Notes: generated by a model from the sequence alone, not told the origin. A stretch of 38,046 nucleotides of DNA from Actinomycetes bacterium (GCA_021851165.1 JAJZJN010000008.1:1-38046), one strand, 5' to 3'. Positions 7,319 through 15,425 are shown, counted from the first letter of the stretch. A program made the numbers and translations.

Positions 7319-8317
7319 CTAGGGCCTCGTTGGCGGGCTCAAGGTGAGCGCAGGATCTCGGACGGACACCGGACCCATGAGCTCCTCCACGGCAGCGATG
7401 AGGCTCACATCGAGCTCGATCCCTGCTGCAGATGCGTTCTCCACCACCTGCTCGGGCTTGGTGGCGCCGACTATCGCGGCTGAGATCCCGGGTTTGGCGA
7501 GCACCCATGCGAGGGCAAGGCGGGCAGGGGACAGACCTGCCTGCGCGGCCAGCTCCCCGAGCTTCTCCACGCGCTCGAGCACGTCGTCACCCATGAAGCC
7601 TTTGACGAAGCTTGAACCGGAAGGAACGGTTGCCCGGGAACCGGGGGGTGCCGGCTGGCCCGGGTGGTACTTGCCCGTGAGCACCCCTTGGGCCAGTGGC
7701 GACCAGACGATCTGGCCGATGCCCTCGCGTTGGCAGAGCGGCAGGACCTCGGGCTCTATCACCCTCCACAGCAACGAGAATTGGGGCTGGTTAGAGACGA
7801 TGCGGTCGAGTCCCATCTCCTCTGCGATCCGGAGGGCATCGGCTATCTGGGTGGCATTCCACTCGGATACCCCGATGTAGAGGGCCTTACCTTGGCGGAC
7901 CAGGTCGTCGAATGCTCTCATGGTCTCTTCGAGCGGGGTCTCGTAGTCGTAGCGATGCGCCTGGTAGAGGTCCACGTAATCGGTATGGAGCCGTCGTAGG
8001 GAGGCATGAATGGACTCCATGATGTGCTTGCGTGACAGCCCGCGGTCGTTCTGGCCGGTGCCTGTGGGCCAGTAGACCTTGGTGAAGATCTCCAGTGACT
8101 CCCGCCTCGTCCCGGCCAGCGCTTTGCCCAGGATCTCCTCTGCCGCTCCACGTGCGTAAACGTCTGCAGTGTCGAAAGTGGTGATGCCGGCGTCCAGTGC
8201 GGCACGGACACAGGATCGAGCCTGGTCCTCGGCGATCTGATCTCCGTGGGTGATCCAGTTGCCATACGCGATGGCGGAGACCTTCAGGCCTGATCTTCCG
8301 AGATGGCGATGTTCCAC
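7319..8317 (-). CDS. Aldo/keto reductase (Kv-beta-like)
   Basis: 332 residues, normal for the family. The full catalytic tetrad is in place: Asp49 and Tyr54 in FDTADVYARG, Lys80 in FTKVYWP and His121 in YQAHRYDYETPLEE. The NADPH-binding C-terminal motif is seen as ISAAIVGATKPEQV. The sequence resembles the voltage-gated potassium channel beta subunit / YghZ branch, which reduces aldehydes and alpha-dicarbonyls; the exact substrate is unknown. It is a soluble cytoplasmic enzyme without a signal peptide. The methyltransferase follows 22 bases downstream. Confidence 0.88.
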   Translation of the reverse strand: MEHRHLGRSGLKVSAIAYGNWITHGDQIAEDQARSCVRAALDAGITTFDTADVYARGAAEEILGKALAGTRRESLEIFTKVYWPTGTGQNDRGLSRKHIMESIHASLRRLHTDYVDLYQAHRYDYETPLEETMRAFDDLVRQGKALYIGVSEWNATQIADALRIAEEMGLDRIVSNQPQFSLLWRVIEPEVLPLCQREGIGQIVWSPLAQGVLTGKYHPGQPAPPGSRATVPSGSSFVKGFMGDDVLERVEKLGELAAQAGLSPARLALAWVLAKPGISAAIVGATKPEQVVENASAAGIELDVSLIAAVEELMGPVSVRDPALTLSPPTRP

Positions 8318-8367
8318 GGGTGCGAGCGTAACCTGCCCAGTGACTGGATGCCTCGCGCCGGGGACTG

Positions 8368-9171
8368 CTAGATACCGTCGAAGGTCGGTTCGCGGCCCTC
8401 CAACATGGCAGATACCCCCTCAATGGCATCGGCGGTCCCAGCAAGGCGTGCCTGCTCTGCCAGCTCGTGGCTGAGTGCTTCGGCAGCATCGGCGGCGAGT
8501 CCCTGGCGCAGCGTGGCTCGCGTGGAGGCGACGGCGAGGGGAGCGCCGTGGGCGATCTCGTGAGCGAGCCTGATCGCCACTTCGATCTCGGTGCCCGATG
8601 ACACGAGTCGTTCGGCGAGTCCCATGGAGGCTGCCTCTGCAGCTTCGACGCGCCGGCCGGTGAGGAGCATGTCCGACGCCCGCCCCGGGCCAACGAGGCG
8701 CGGGAGAGTGAGGCTGATGGCGAACCCTGGATGTATGCCGAGGCGTACGAAATTAGCCGCGAGCCAGGCATTTTGGCCGAGGACGCGTAGATCACAGGCC
8801 AGAGCGAGGCCTAGCCCTGCACCTACGGCTGGGCCGTGGACTGCAGCCACCAACGGTACCGGTGCCGTGAATATGCGCGCAGCCTGGGCATAGAAGGCTC
8901 GCGTGGAGGCCTCGAAGGTGCTGCCGGACGCGGGATCGGGTGCATCGCCGGAGCGGAAGTTGGCGCCAGCGCAAAACGACCGGCCTTCCGAGCCGATGAC
9001 GGCGGCTCGCGTGGATCCTCCGAGGCCGGCCAGCGTGTCGGCAAGTGACCGCAGCAGTGGCTCGGTGAGAAAGTTGTGAGGGGGGTGGCGCACCATGATC
9101 AACGCGACCTTGCCATCGAAGGTCAATTCGATTCGACCGCTCGGGTCGTGGTTGCCCGCTGATGGGCTCAT
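8368..9171 (-). CDS. Enoyl-CoA hydratase/isomerase family protein
   Basis: 267 residues from ATG 9171, preceded by a clear Shine-Dalgarno (AGGAG, 5 bases before the start), which settles the start although the frame is open to 9354. Crotonase-fold marks are FDGKVALIMVRHPP, the first oxyanion-hole segment GRSFCAGANF and the second VHGPAVGAGLGLALACDLRV. The usual catalytic Glu of true enoyl-CoA hydratases is not obvious (the second region reads NFVRLGIHPGF, with no Glu at the expected place), so hydratase activity should not be assumed. It may be an isomerase or another crotonase. There is a short gap to the aldo/keto reductase downstream. Confidence 0.75.
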   Translation of the reverse strand: MSPSAGNHDPSGRIELTFDGKVALIMVRHPPHNFLTEPLLRSLADTLAGLGGSTRAAVIGSEGRSFCAGANFRSGDAPDPASGSTFEASTRAFYAQAARIFTAPVPLVAAVHGPAVGAGLGLALACDLRVLGQNAWLAANFVRLGIHPGFAISLTLPRLVGPGRASDMLLTGRRVEAAEAASMGLAERLVSSGTEIEVAIRLAHEIAHGAPLAVASTRATLRQGLAADAAEALSHELAEQARLAGTADAIEGVSAMLEGREPTFDGI

Positions 9172-9253
9172 GGATCTCCTCGATGTGGACAGCCGGTGGT
9201 TGCTAGCACACCGGTCCCCGGCATGAGTGCAGCGTGATGTGGTCGTGTCTTGA

Positions 9254-9916
9254 TCATGGCAGCTCGCGCCGGTAGAGCACGAAGTGCTCGTTGCTGCGAC
9301 TGTCGAGCTCGCGCACGGCATGCCACCCGAGCCGCTCGTAGAACCTGCCGGCACCTGAGTCGCCTGGAGGCGTTACGAGCTCGATGCGTTCCGAACCACT
9401 GCCCCGGGCGACCTCTTCGCATGCGCGGACGAGTGAGGCCCCGATGCCACTCGAGCGCCACGCGGGTTCCACGGCCACGTCCACCAGCTCGGAGGTTCGC
9501 GGCTCTGTTACCGCATCGGTGAGCGACCCGTTCACGCCCGCTGGAGACGATGCGGGCCTAAGGACGCGCCACACCGCCGAGGCATATCGGCGTGCGCGGG
9601 TGCGTATCAGCTCCGACGCGAGACCTGGATCGGATACCAGGTGTGCGGCGACCAGAGCGGCCAATTGGAGCCCGTGATGACGTACGAGGTAGCGGTAGTG
9701 ACTGGCCGGATCAATCGCAGCGAGCAGGAAGCCGATTGGTCGATTGCCGTCAGACGGCGTAGCGACAAGGGCGATGGCATACGGGCTTGATGCGAAGGCC
9801 AGGTGGTACTGGCGGAGGACCTTGACGCCGAAGCGAGTGATGAAGACATCGGGCATGATGTCGTGGTGCAGCCTGGCGGTAGTAGCCAGGTCGCCGCGGT
9901 CCATCTGCCGTATCAT
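9254..9916 (-). CDS. GNAT-family N-acetyltransferase
   Basis: 220 residues. The C-terminal half holds the GNAT core: LVDVAVEPAWRSSGIGASLVRACEE contains the acetyl-CoA pyrophosphate loop in the form R-x-x-G-I-G, followed by IELVTPPGDSGAGRFYERLGW. The N-terminus has the family opening RQMDRGDLATTARLH. The central stretch (about 90-135) is longer than usual. The acceptor is unknown. It starts 91 bases from the divergent membrane hydrolase gene. Confidence 0.75.
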   Translation of the reverse strand: MIRQMDRGDLATTARLHHDIMPDVFITRFGVKVLRQYHLAFASSPYAIALVATPSDGNRPIGFLLAAIDPASHYRYLVRHHGLQLAALVAAHLVSDPGLASELIRTRARRYASAVWRVLRPASSPAGVNGSLTDAVTEPRTSELVDVAVEPAWRSSGIGASLVRACEEVARGSGSERIELVTPPGDSGAGRFYERLGWHAVRELDSRSNEHFVLYRRELP

Positions 9917-10007
9917 CTCCGGCAGCGTAGCGAGTTACTGGGTCCGCCTGGATTCGGCAGCCGAGTGTCAACGCGCCGGAGCGCTGTCTCGCTTAGCCTG
10001 AGTTACT

Positions 10008-11543
10008 GTGAACAGGCGGGACTCCACCTATCCCAGGGCGTGGCCCGTGGCTGCACTGGCGGCTGGGGTGGAGCTGCTGGTCGTGACCGGAGCCCTGCCG
10101 GCCTGGGCCGGTCTGACCAATGAAGTCGCCTTGCCTCCGCTTGGTCTGGTGACCGACATACGGGTCCTGCTGTCGCGAGCGGCATCCCCCGCATGGTTCG
10201 CAGCCGGACTCATGCTGGCGCTGGCTGTCAGGATCGTCGTGCTGGCTGCTCTGATGGGATGGAAAGGCCGCCTCGGGTTCGCCGTACGCTTCTACCTGGC
10301 TGCTGTCGTACCGGCGTACGTGGCGGCAGAGCTCGCCTACTGCGGGCAGGCGCTGCTCTATGCCGTGCTGCTCTGGGCCGGCATGGCCGTCACGTTGGTG
10401 CTGGTTCTCGCGATGGGGCCTTTGCCGTGGAGCGGACGGGGCAGGCTCATAGGGGCGCTGAACCATGGCCTGGTGCGAGGCATGCGGGCGCCGACCATCG
10501 TTGCGTACTTCGCAGGCCTGGCAGTGCTCGGGGCTCTCGTGGAGGGGCAGGGCCGACCAGTGGAGATGATAGGGGTGGTCGCTTCGGCGAGCATGACCAT
10601 GCTAGTGATAAGGAGGCTCGCATCGCCGGGCATCCCAGCCGGTGCTGCCCGCTTGGCCTCCGTGGCGATCCTGGCGATCGTGGGCCTCGTGGCCTTCCTC
10701 GCCCTGCCTCCAACTTCGGGTGCTGAGGCTGGCCCGATAGCGGGTGTGAGGGCCCGGCCGGGCACCCTGGTCCTGGTGGCGGGAATGGGAACATCGAGCG
10801 GCTATGGCGCCCTGTTCTCGCTTGACCCCATGGATCTGGGCTTCTCGTGCGGCCAGACAGTGTACTTCTCCTATAGCGGGCCGGGCAGGGGTGCTCGCCG
10901 GGGCCAATCGGTGTGCCCCATCCGCTCGGGGGCACCGTACGATTCCGCCAGCACGGAATACCCACTGGAGCATCTGGTCTCGGAGCTCCACGCCGAGCTG
11001 AGCGGGCTGAAGGGGCCGATTACGGTAGTGACCCATTCGGAGGGAGCCTGGATCGCCTGGGAAGCCATCAGGCAATACCCGGCGATGGCTGTGAGCCACC
11101 TGATCATGCTGGCTCCGCTCGACGGCGGAATTGGTTACCCGCAACCTGGAACGTCTGGGAGGGGAATGATCGGCGCTGCCGGGATGCGCCTAGTGGTGAG
11201 CCTGGGCCATCGCATATCGTTCACCAGCTTTTCCCCCGACGCTCCTCTGGCGAGCGAGGTGCTTGGCCAGAGGCGGGAGACGGCCGATATCTTCGATCGT
11301 CGCCTGGCGCGTTCGGTGAGGGCGCTCGTTGTCGAGTCTTCGTTCGACCTTCCCGTGATGCGTGCAGCGGCGTTTCCGGCGGCTGCGCATGCCTGCCCGG
11401 TGCCGCGCCTGCATGGAGCTATCCCCACTGCCAGGCAGGCTATGGTCGAGGCCAATCGTTTTCTCGACGGCGCCCGCCAGCTACCGTGCGAGCCATGGGA
11501 CTCCTGGCCGGGCCCACTTTCGGCAGGGATGAAGGTTCCCTGA
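10008..11543 (+). CDS. Polytopic membrane protein with C-terminal alpha/beta-hydrolase domain
   Basis: 511 residues from GTG 10008; a TANNNT-type -10 (TAGCCT, 9993-9998) lies close upstream. Six to seven hydrophobic segments fill the first half (about 12-35, 62-83, 91-112, 116-137, 162-180, 187-201, 216-236). The second half is a hydrolase-like domain: strand GTLVLVAGMGTSS, nucleophile elbow VVTHSEGAWIAW (Ser344), a candidate acid at Asp448 and a candidate His470 in PRLHGA. A lipase- or esterase-like role at the membrane is likely; I do not recognise the full-length architecture. Cys281 and Cys303 flank the region near YDSAS and could form a disulfide if the domain lies outside. The 3' end meets the convergent rpf-like gene across a strong inverted repeat. 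Confidence 0.65.
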   Translation: MNRRDSTYPRAWPVAALAAGVELLVVTGALPAWAGLTNEVALPPLGLVTDIRVLLSRAASPAWFAAGLMLALAVRIVVLAALMGWKGRLGFAVRFYLAAVVPAYVAAELAYCGQALLYAVLLWAGMAVTLVLVLAMGPLPWSGRGRLIGALNHGLVRGMRAPTIVAYFAGLAVLGALVEGQGRPVEMIGVVASASMTMLVIRRLASPGIPAGAARLASVAILAIVGLVAFLALPPTSGAEAGPIAGVRARPGTLVLVAGMGTSSGYGALFSLDPMDLGFSCGQTVYFSYSGPGRGARRGQSVCPIRSGAPYDSASTEYPLEHLVSELHAELSGLKGPITVVTHSEGAWIAWEAIRQYPAMAVSHLIMLAPLDGGIGYPQPGTSGRGMIGAAGMRLVVSLGHRISFTSFSPDAPLASEVLGQRRETADIFDRRLARSVRALVVESSFDLPVMRAAAFPAAAHACPVPRLHGAIPTARQAMVEANRFLDGARQLPCEPWDSWPGPLSAGMKVP

Positions 11544-11568
11544 GGATGCCGGCTTACATCCCGGTAGG

Positions 11569-11612
11569 CCCCGGCCGGAAAGCACCTCCCTTACAGGGAG
11601 GACCGGCCGGGG
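11569..11612. terminator. Bidirectional terminator between convergent genes
   Basis: A two-tier hairpin. The outer arms CCCCGGCCGG (11569-11578) and CCGGCCGGGG (11603-11612) pair over 10 bp. The inner arms CCTCCC (11585-11590) and GGGAGG (11596-11601) enclose the loop TTACA. It sits between the ends of the membrane hydrolase (11543) and the rpf-like gene (11636). Confidence 0.75.
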
Positions 11613-11635
11613 CTGGCGACACACCGGCAGTGTTC

Positions 11636-12223
11636 TCAGTCCAGGCCCAGCTGTTGAGAGCACACAGGCCACTGGCCCCAGCCGTTTCGTGCCTGGAGCT
11701 CGGCTGCAGCTGCGTCCTGCTCGCCTGGCGAGGCCTGCGAGGGTAGGCCGGCAAGGCCCAATGACTCCCATGTGGCAAGCGAGAACTGGTAGGCGCCGTA
11801 GTAGCCGTTGCCGGTGTTGGCCCAGTAGTTGTCGCCTGACTCGCACTGCCGCAGTGCTGCCCACACTCCACCGGCGGGCACTGGTGGCGCTGGTGTCACA
11901 GCGGGTGGTAAAGGTGCAGGTGCAGGTTGGGCCTGGGCCTGCGGAGGTGGCGGGGCCGGGATCCTGAGCGATGCCAGGTCCACCGCTCCGTCGCCTGACG
12001 ACGCCGGGTGTGGTGATGTGTGCAGCAGCCCGACCGTTGCGGCAACACCCGAGGTGAGGCCGTGGCCGGAGGGCAGCATATAGAGGCTGGCCGAGGCCAG
12101 CCGTACCCCGGCGCCAGGTAGAACTGTGCCGGTATTCATATTTGATTGGCTCGGTCGATGGAGGATTGTCCCCATTCCGAGAAAAGCGGCGATGACAACG
12201 CCGTAGAGCCGGTGCTTCCGCAT
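11636..12223 (-). CDS. Secreted resuscitation-promoting-factor-like protein (transglycosylase-like domain)
   Basis: 195 residues. An N-terminal hydrophobic segment (about 7-21) is the export signal. A variable region and a Pro/Ala/Gln linker (about 89-118) precede the C-terminal Rpf domain (about 119-193): VWAALRQCESGDNYWANTGNGYYGAYQFSLATW. Glu128 is the expected catalytic residue, and Cys127 and Cys188 are placed for the usual disulfide. Rpf proteins cleave peptidoglycan outside the cell and promote regrowth of dormant actinobacteria. GGGAGG lies 8 bases before the ATG. The upstream 380 bases hold no gene; a small hairpin (CACGG-GACT-CCGTG) lies just before the ribosome site. Confidence 0.85.
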   Translation of the reverse strand: MRKHRLYGVVIAAFLGMGTILHRPSQSNMNTGTVLPGAGVRLASASLYMLPSGHGLTSGVAATVGLLHTSPHPASSGDGAVDLASLRIPAPPPPQAQAQPAPAPLPPAVTPAPPVPAGGVWAALRQCESGDNYWANTGNGYYGAYQFSLATWESLGLAGLPSQASPGEQDAAAAELQARNGWGQWPVCSQQLGLD

Positions 12224-12523
12224 CTTGCGCCTCCCTTTGAATCACGGAGTCCCGTGGGGCTGAGGTGGGGCTTGGGAATGCGGGCGCCCGTCGTCTGCGC
12301 ATTCGTCTCGCGGAGCCAGCGCCGGGAAGGACGGTAGGCCCTGGACTTAGATCAGGTCCGTACGAGGTGCGTAACGGAGCAACCCGTCGTCGATGGTCGT
12401 CAGGCGCCTCCTCGGTTGCGTGTCGTGTATGCAGGCATGGTCGTATGAGGTTCTGGCTGAGGGTGGCTCCTGCCGGCGCACAAACGGCTTGCCGACAAAG
12501 AGCGTGGGCGATCCACTCGAATG
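12224..12523. other. Long rpf leader/intergenic region without a gene
   Basis: The region between surE and the rpf-like gene carries no convincing ORF on either strand. On the minus strand it holds the presumptive rpf promoter and a long leader with small hairpins, for example CACGG-GACT-CCGTG next to the ribosome site. The conserved blocks of the c-di-AMP (ydaO) riboswitch, which often precedes actinobacterial rpf genes, were sought and not recognised. Confidence 0.4.
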
Positions 12524-12586
12524 CTCGGGCCCAGCAGGCCCGAGTGGCAGCCTGACTGGCTGCTGAGTGGTCACCGGCTACCGGTG
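12524..12586 (-). terminator. Three consecutive hairpins downstream of surE
   Basis: Hairpins in order from the surE stop are 12586-12572 (CACCGG-CTA-CCGGTG), 12563-12547 (GCAGCC-TGACT-GGCTGC on the plus strand) and 12544-12524 (8-bp arms CTCGGGCC/GGCCCGAG around a 5-base loop). None is followed by a T-run. The cluster begins 20 bases beyond surE. Confidence 0.5.
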
Positions 12587-12605
12587 GTGTGGTATGCCTG
12601 AAATA

Positions 12606-13469
12606 CTAGGCCAGGTTACGAACGCGTTGCAAGATTCGCGCATCGGCAACTGCGGTCATGACCTTGTCGCCTTCGGCTCCAGCCTCGCGGACGCCGACCA
12701 GGGGCGTGAGCGAGGCAAAGCCCGCGGCGACGAGGCCTGCGTCGGAATCGGGATCTGCGTTCCTGTCCGATCCCGGCATGGCGAGATCCAATCTGAGCAT
12801 CCCCGAGGGCGACGACGGGAGGCTCATGATGGGCGGGTGCCCGTCACCATCGGGGAGATGGAGGTGATCGGGCTCCTCGACGACGGCGGAGCGGATCGTG
12901 CCCCCGCTGCCGAGTCGCCCGCGCCGGATTCCGAGCAGCTCATCCAATGCCACGTTGGGCACATTCAAGTTGAGCACCGTTCCAGGGGCTGCGGCCTCGA
13001 GCACTGGCACCAACTCGCCTGCAAGCGTGGCAGGAGTCTGCCAGGGCACGGGGTCGTCGCAGTAGCGTATGGAGACGGCCAGGGAGCGCAAACCGAAGTG
13101 CGCCGCCGTCAGGGCTGCTCCTATCGTGCCCGAGTGAAGTGCGGAGCGGCCTACGTTGGCGCCGAGGTTGATTCCCGAGAGCACGAGGTCGGGGCGTGGT
13201 CCGAACCCCCCGACGCAAGCGAGGATGACAGCCAAGGCCGGTGGACCGTCTATTCCGTAGACAGGTACGTCCGGGATGGCCTCCATGGGATAGGAGGCAT
13301 ACTCGACGCCCTCGCGCTGGTGCACCGGACCGACGGCGGCCCCGGCTCCACTCGAGTCGACCATTGGCGCCACGACGATGACTTGGTGCCCAGTGGCATG
13401 AGCAGCCTCGGCCAGTGCAGCGATGCCGGGAGCGTGAACACCGTCGTCGTTCGTTACCAAAATTCGCAC
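12606..13469 (-). CDS. surE: 5'-nucleotidase SurE
   Basis: 287 residues from GTG 13469. This start is preferred over ATG 13520 because AGGAG lies 7 bases before it and the protein then opens with the family's own start VRILVTNDDG. Metal-binding residues are all present: Asp8, Asp9, Ser39 (MVDSSGAG) and Asn100 (LSGINLGANVG). SurE is a cytoplasmic, metal-dependent phosphatase of nucleoside 5'- and 3'-monophosphates linked to stationary-phase survival. The C-terminal part (PDSDAGLVAAGFASLTPL) matches the usual last domain. The gene stands alone on the minus strand and is divergent from the aldose epimerase. Confidence 0.92.
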   Translation of the reverse strand: MRILVTNDDGVHAPGIAALAEAAHATGHQVIVVAPMVDSSGAGAAVGPVHQREGVEYASYPMEAIPDVPVYGIDGPPALAVILACVGGFGPRPDLVLSGINLGANVGRSALHSGTIGAALTAAHFGLRSLAVSIRYCDDPVPWQTPATLAGELVPVLEAAAPGTVLNLNVPNVALDELLGIRRGRLGSGGTIRSAVVEEPDHLHLPDGDGHPPIMSLPSSPSGMLRLDLAMPGSDRNADPDSDAGLVAAGFASLTPLVGVREAGAEGDKVMTAVADARILQRVRNLA

Positions 13470-13705
13470 TCGAGGCTCCTGTCCGTCAACCGTCGGCGTC
13501 GATTCGTCAAGCGTCGGCATCGATCAGCCATTGATCATCCGGCGGCCGCGGAGAGCTACCGGCTTCCCCGACTACCATACCGGTGCCTGGTGGCACCGAG
13601 TTACCCTGGGTACGGTGCTTTGGCCGCGCCGACCGGTACGCTTCGTGAGAAGACCCAGGTACAGCCGGCCAGAGCCGTAACCGTCACGGAAGATGGAAGG
13701 AAGCC

Positions 13706-14707
13706 ATGCACGAAGACGACCCTGGCCGTACCGGCGACTCCTTGCGCACCGACAAAACCGGTCATGACGCTGCCGAAGTGGCTCCTACGGGCGATCAGCA
13801 CTCCATAGGCTATGGCCGTCAAGAGGTAGTGGTGACCGAGGTCGGTGCGACCCTTCGCTCCTACAGGGTCGGGGATGACTCAGTCGTAGACGGTTTCCCA
13901 GTCACCGACATCAGCTCTTCAGGGCGCGGTCAGGTGCTGGCGCCATGGCCGAACAGGGTCGGTGATGGCAGGTATGCCTACGAAGGCATCGAGGGCCGTG
14001 TTGCTCTCGACGAGCCGGAACGCCGGAACGCCATTCATGGTCTGGTCAGGTGGCTGCCATGGCGGTTGGTCTCACGTGCCCAGAATGTGGTTGTCCTGGC
14101 CTGCAGGCTGTACCCGCAACCGGGGTACCCGTGGATGATCGATCTTGCCGTGGAGTACCGACTGGGCCGCGCAGGGCTTGCGGTCACGACAGAGGTAACC
14201 AACCCAGGTACGCTGCCCGCGCCGTTCGGACTGGGATTTCACCCGTACCTGACAGTAGGGACGCCGTCGATCGATACGGCGCGTCTAAAGGTGCCTGCCG
14301 GTCGCCGGCTCGTTGCGGACGAGCGGGGTCTGCCTACCGGCGAGGCCGCAGTGGAAGGCACCGAGCTTGATTTTCGTGTTGGGCACCGGATCGGCAGCCT
14401 CCGGCTGGATACCGCATACTTCGACCTCGAGCGGTCTGCCGACGGGCTCGCGAGCGTCGAGCTGGAGGACTCGGGAGCCGGCAGGCGGCTGGCAGTGTGG
14501 ATGGACACGTGCTTCGGATACGTGATGGTGTTCACAGGTGACACCGTTCATCCAGCGAGCAGCCGCCGGACAGCGTTGGCCATAGAGCCGATGACGTGCC
14601 CACCCGATGCACTGCGGTCAGGACGCGACTTGGTACGGATCGCGCCCGGCGATATCTGGCGGGCTACCTGGGGCATCACGCCCGATGGTCTGGGAAGATC
14701 GATCTGA
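13706..14707 (+). CDS. Aldose 1-epimerase (galactose-mutarotase-like) family protein
   Basis: 333 residues; AAGGAAG precedes the ATG. Fold marks are LAPWPNRVGDGRY, NAIHGLVR (His111), GFHPY (His179) and ALAIEPMTCPPDA, where the Glu is the expected catalytic base. The family interconverts alpha and beta anomers of hexoses; the sugar is not determinable. The first 35 residues are acidic and dispensable-looking, so a later start is possible. The gene is monocistronic, ending just before a triple palindromic repeat that separates it from convergent DUF1844. Confidence 0.88.
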   Translation: MHEDDPGRTGDSLRTDKTGHDAAEVAPTGDQHSIGYGRQEVVVTEVGATLRSYRVGDDSVVDGFPVTDISSSGRGQVLAPWPNRVGDGRYAYEGIEGRVALDEPERRNAIHGLVRWLPWRLVSRAQNVVVLACRLYPQPGYPWMIDLAVEYRLGRAGLAVTTEVTNPGTLPAPFGLGFHPYLTVGTPSIDTARLKVPAGRRLVADERGLPTGEAAVEGTELDFRVGHRIGSLRLDTAYFDLERSADGLASVELEDSGAGRRLAVWMDTCFGYVMVFTGDTVHPASSRRTALAIEPMTCPPDALRSGRDLVRIAPGDIWRATWGITPDGLGRSI

Positions 14708-14718
14708 GCCAGTCGTGG

Positions 14719-14766
14719 GTTGGGCCCAATTCGCGGTTGGGCCCAATTCGCGGTTGGGCCCAATTC
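14719..14766. repeat. Three tandem copies of a 17-bp unit carrying the palindrome TTGGGCCCAA
   Basis: GTTGGGCCCAATTCGCG is repeated from 14719, 14736 and 14753 (the last truncated). Each copy contains the perfect 10-bp palindrome TTGGGCCCAA (14720-14729, 14737-14746, 14754-14763). Neighbouring copies can also pair to give a 10-bp stem with a 7-base loop. It lies between the stops of the epimerase (14707) and DUF1844 (14770), so it probably works as a bidirectional terminator. Confidence 0.85.
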
Positions 14767-14769
14767 AAG

Positions 14770-15237
14770 TCAAGGAGCTGGATCCGGCGTCACCTTCGGG
14801 TGCTCGTTTGCTATGTGGACGAACGCGAGGCGGATCTGGGCGAGGGCTGAGGCCAGCTCGTTCTCGGATTCCCCGAGCCGCCCGGACATCCCCTCCACCA
14901 ATGCCCCCATGGCGTCTGTAGCCAGGCGGGCCTTTTCGAGTGACGGAGGCTGGCTTGACAGGTGCAGCGCTGCAAGTTCGAACAGCCCGTAGGCGTGGTT
15001 GGCGATCACGACCTCTACCGGCGTGTCTGCCAGGCTCCGGCGAAGCTCGTCCAGGCGGGCACGGGCAGCCTCCTCGTCGGGGAGTGCATCGCTCCCAGCC
15101 TGGTTGCTGGCGGGTTGGTCGCTGGCGGGTTGGTCGCCCCCAGCCTGGCTGCTGGCGGGTTGGCTGCTGGCGGGTTGGGCTGCGTCGCTGCGAGCGCGGA
15201 CGGGGTGCTCGCCTTCGGGTGTCCAGAGGGTGCTCAC
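14770..15237 (-). CDS. DUF1844 family protein
   Basis: 155 residues from a GTG. The C-terminal half is the DUF1844 helical domain: VVIANHAYGLFELAALHLS, then a segment ending RLATDAMGALVEGMSGRLG and ALAQIRLAFVHIA. The function is unknown; in actinobacteria the gene is typically found divergent from or beside infC, as here. The N-terminal half is a low-complexity linker made of six five-residue repeats of the type Q-P-A-S-x or Q-A-G-x-x, encoded by 15-bp repeats. No signal peptide or membrane segment is visible, so the product is probably cytoplasmic. Confidence 0.8.
   Translation of the reverse strand: MSTLWTPEGEHPVRARSDAAQPASSQPASSQAGGDQPASDQPASNQAGSDALPDEEAARARLDELRRSLADTPVEVVIANHAYGLFELAALHLSSQPPSLEKARLATDAMGALVEGMSGRLGESENELASALAQIRLAFVHIANEHPKVTPDPAP
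15091..15180. repeat. Six 15-bp units with 45-bp higher-order structure in the DUF1844 gene
   Basis: Units of 15 bp run from 15091 to 15180 in the order A-U-U-A-U-U, where U is about GCTGGCGGGTTGGTC and A is about GCCCCCAGCCTGGCT. The array therefore looks like a 45-bp block duplicated once. It encodes the Q-P-A-S / Q-A-G linker repeats on the minus strand. Confidence 0.85.
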
Positions 15238-15306
15238 GCCTGATAGCGTATGCGAGCGAGACAGTAGAGCAAGTGGGGTACCGCCAGTGGGTCACCCCCA
15301 CCCGTC

Positions 15307-15396
15307 CACCGTGTTCGGTGAGCCGGGTTCACAATGACCTCGACGGTCATGTGGCAATGGCGGCCACCCTCACATTTTTGGCACCGAGGAGGCTCG
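15307..15396 (+). promoter_or_regulatory. infC leader with small hairpins
   Basis: Between the divergent DUF1844 start and infC the plus strand can fold CACCG-TGTT-CGGTG (15307-15320), ATGACC-TCGAC-GGTCAT (15334-15350) and CCGAG-GAGG-CTCGG (15383-15396). Structured leaders with translational feedback are common for infC-rpmI-rplT operons. No specific regulatory class is recognised here. Confidence 0.35.
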
Positions 15397-15425
15397 GGGC
15401 CAGTAGTCAATTGGAGGGATGCCGC

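Noticed and set aside
12224-12523. c-di-AMP (ydaO) riboswitch before the rpf-like gene
   Set aside because: The conserved blocks I know for this class were not found on the minus strand; only small unrelated hairpins are present. A covariance-model search would settle it.
12347-12574. 75-codon minus-strand ORF in the surE-rpf gap
   Set aside because: No ribosome site, no recognisable protein character, and it runs through the hairpin cluster behind surE.
14940-15425. Long plus-strand N-terminal extension of infC
   Set aside because: It is antisense to DUF1844 and made of Arg/Gly/Trp-rich shadow sequence; IF-3 sequence begins only after ATC 15426.
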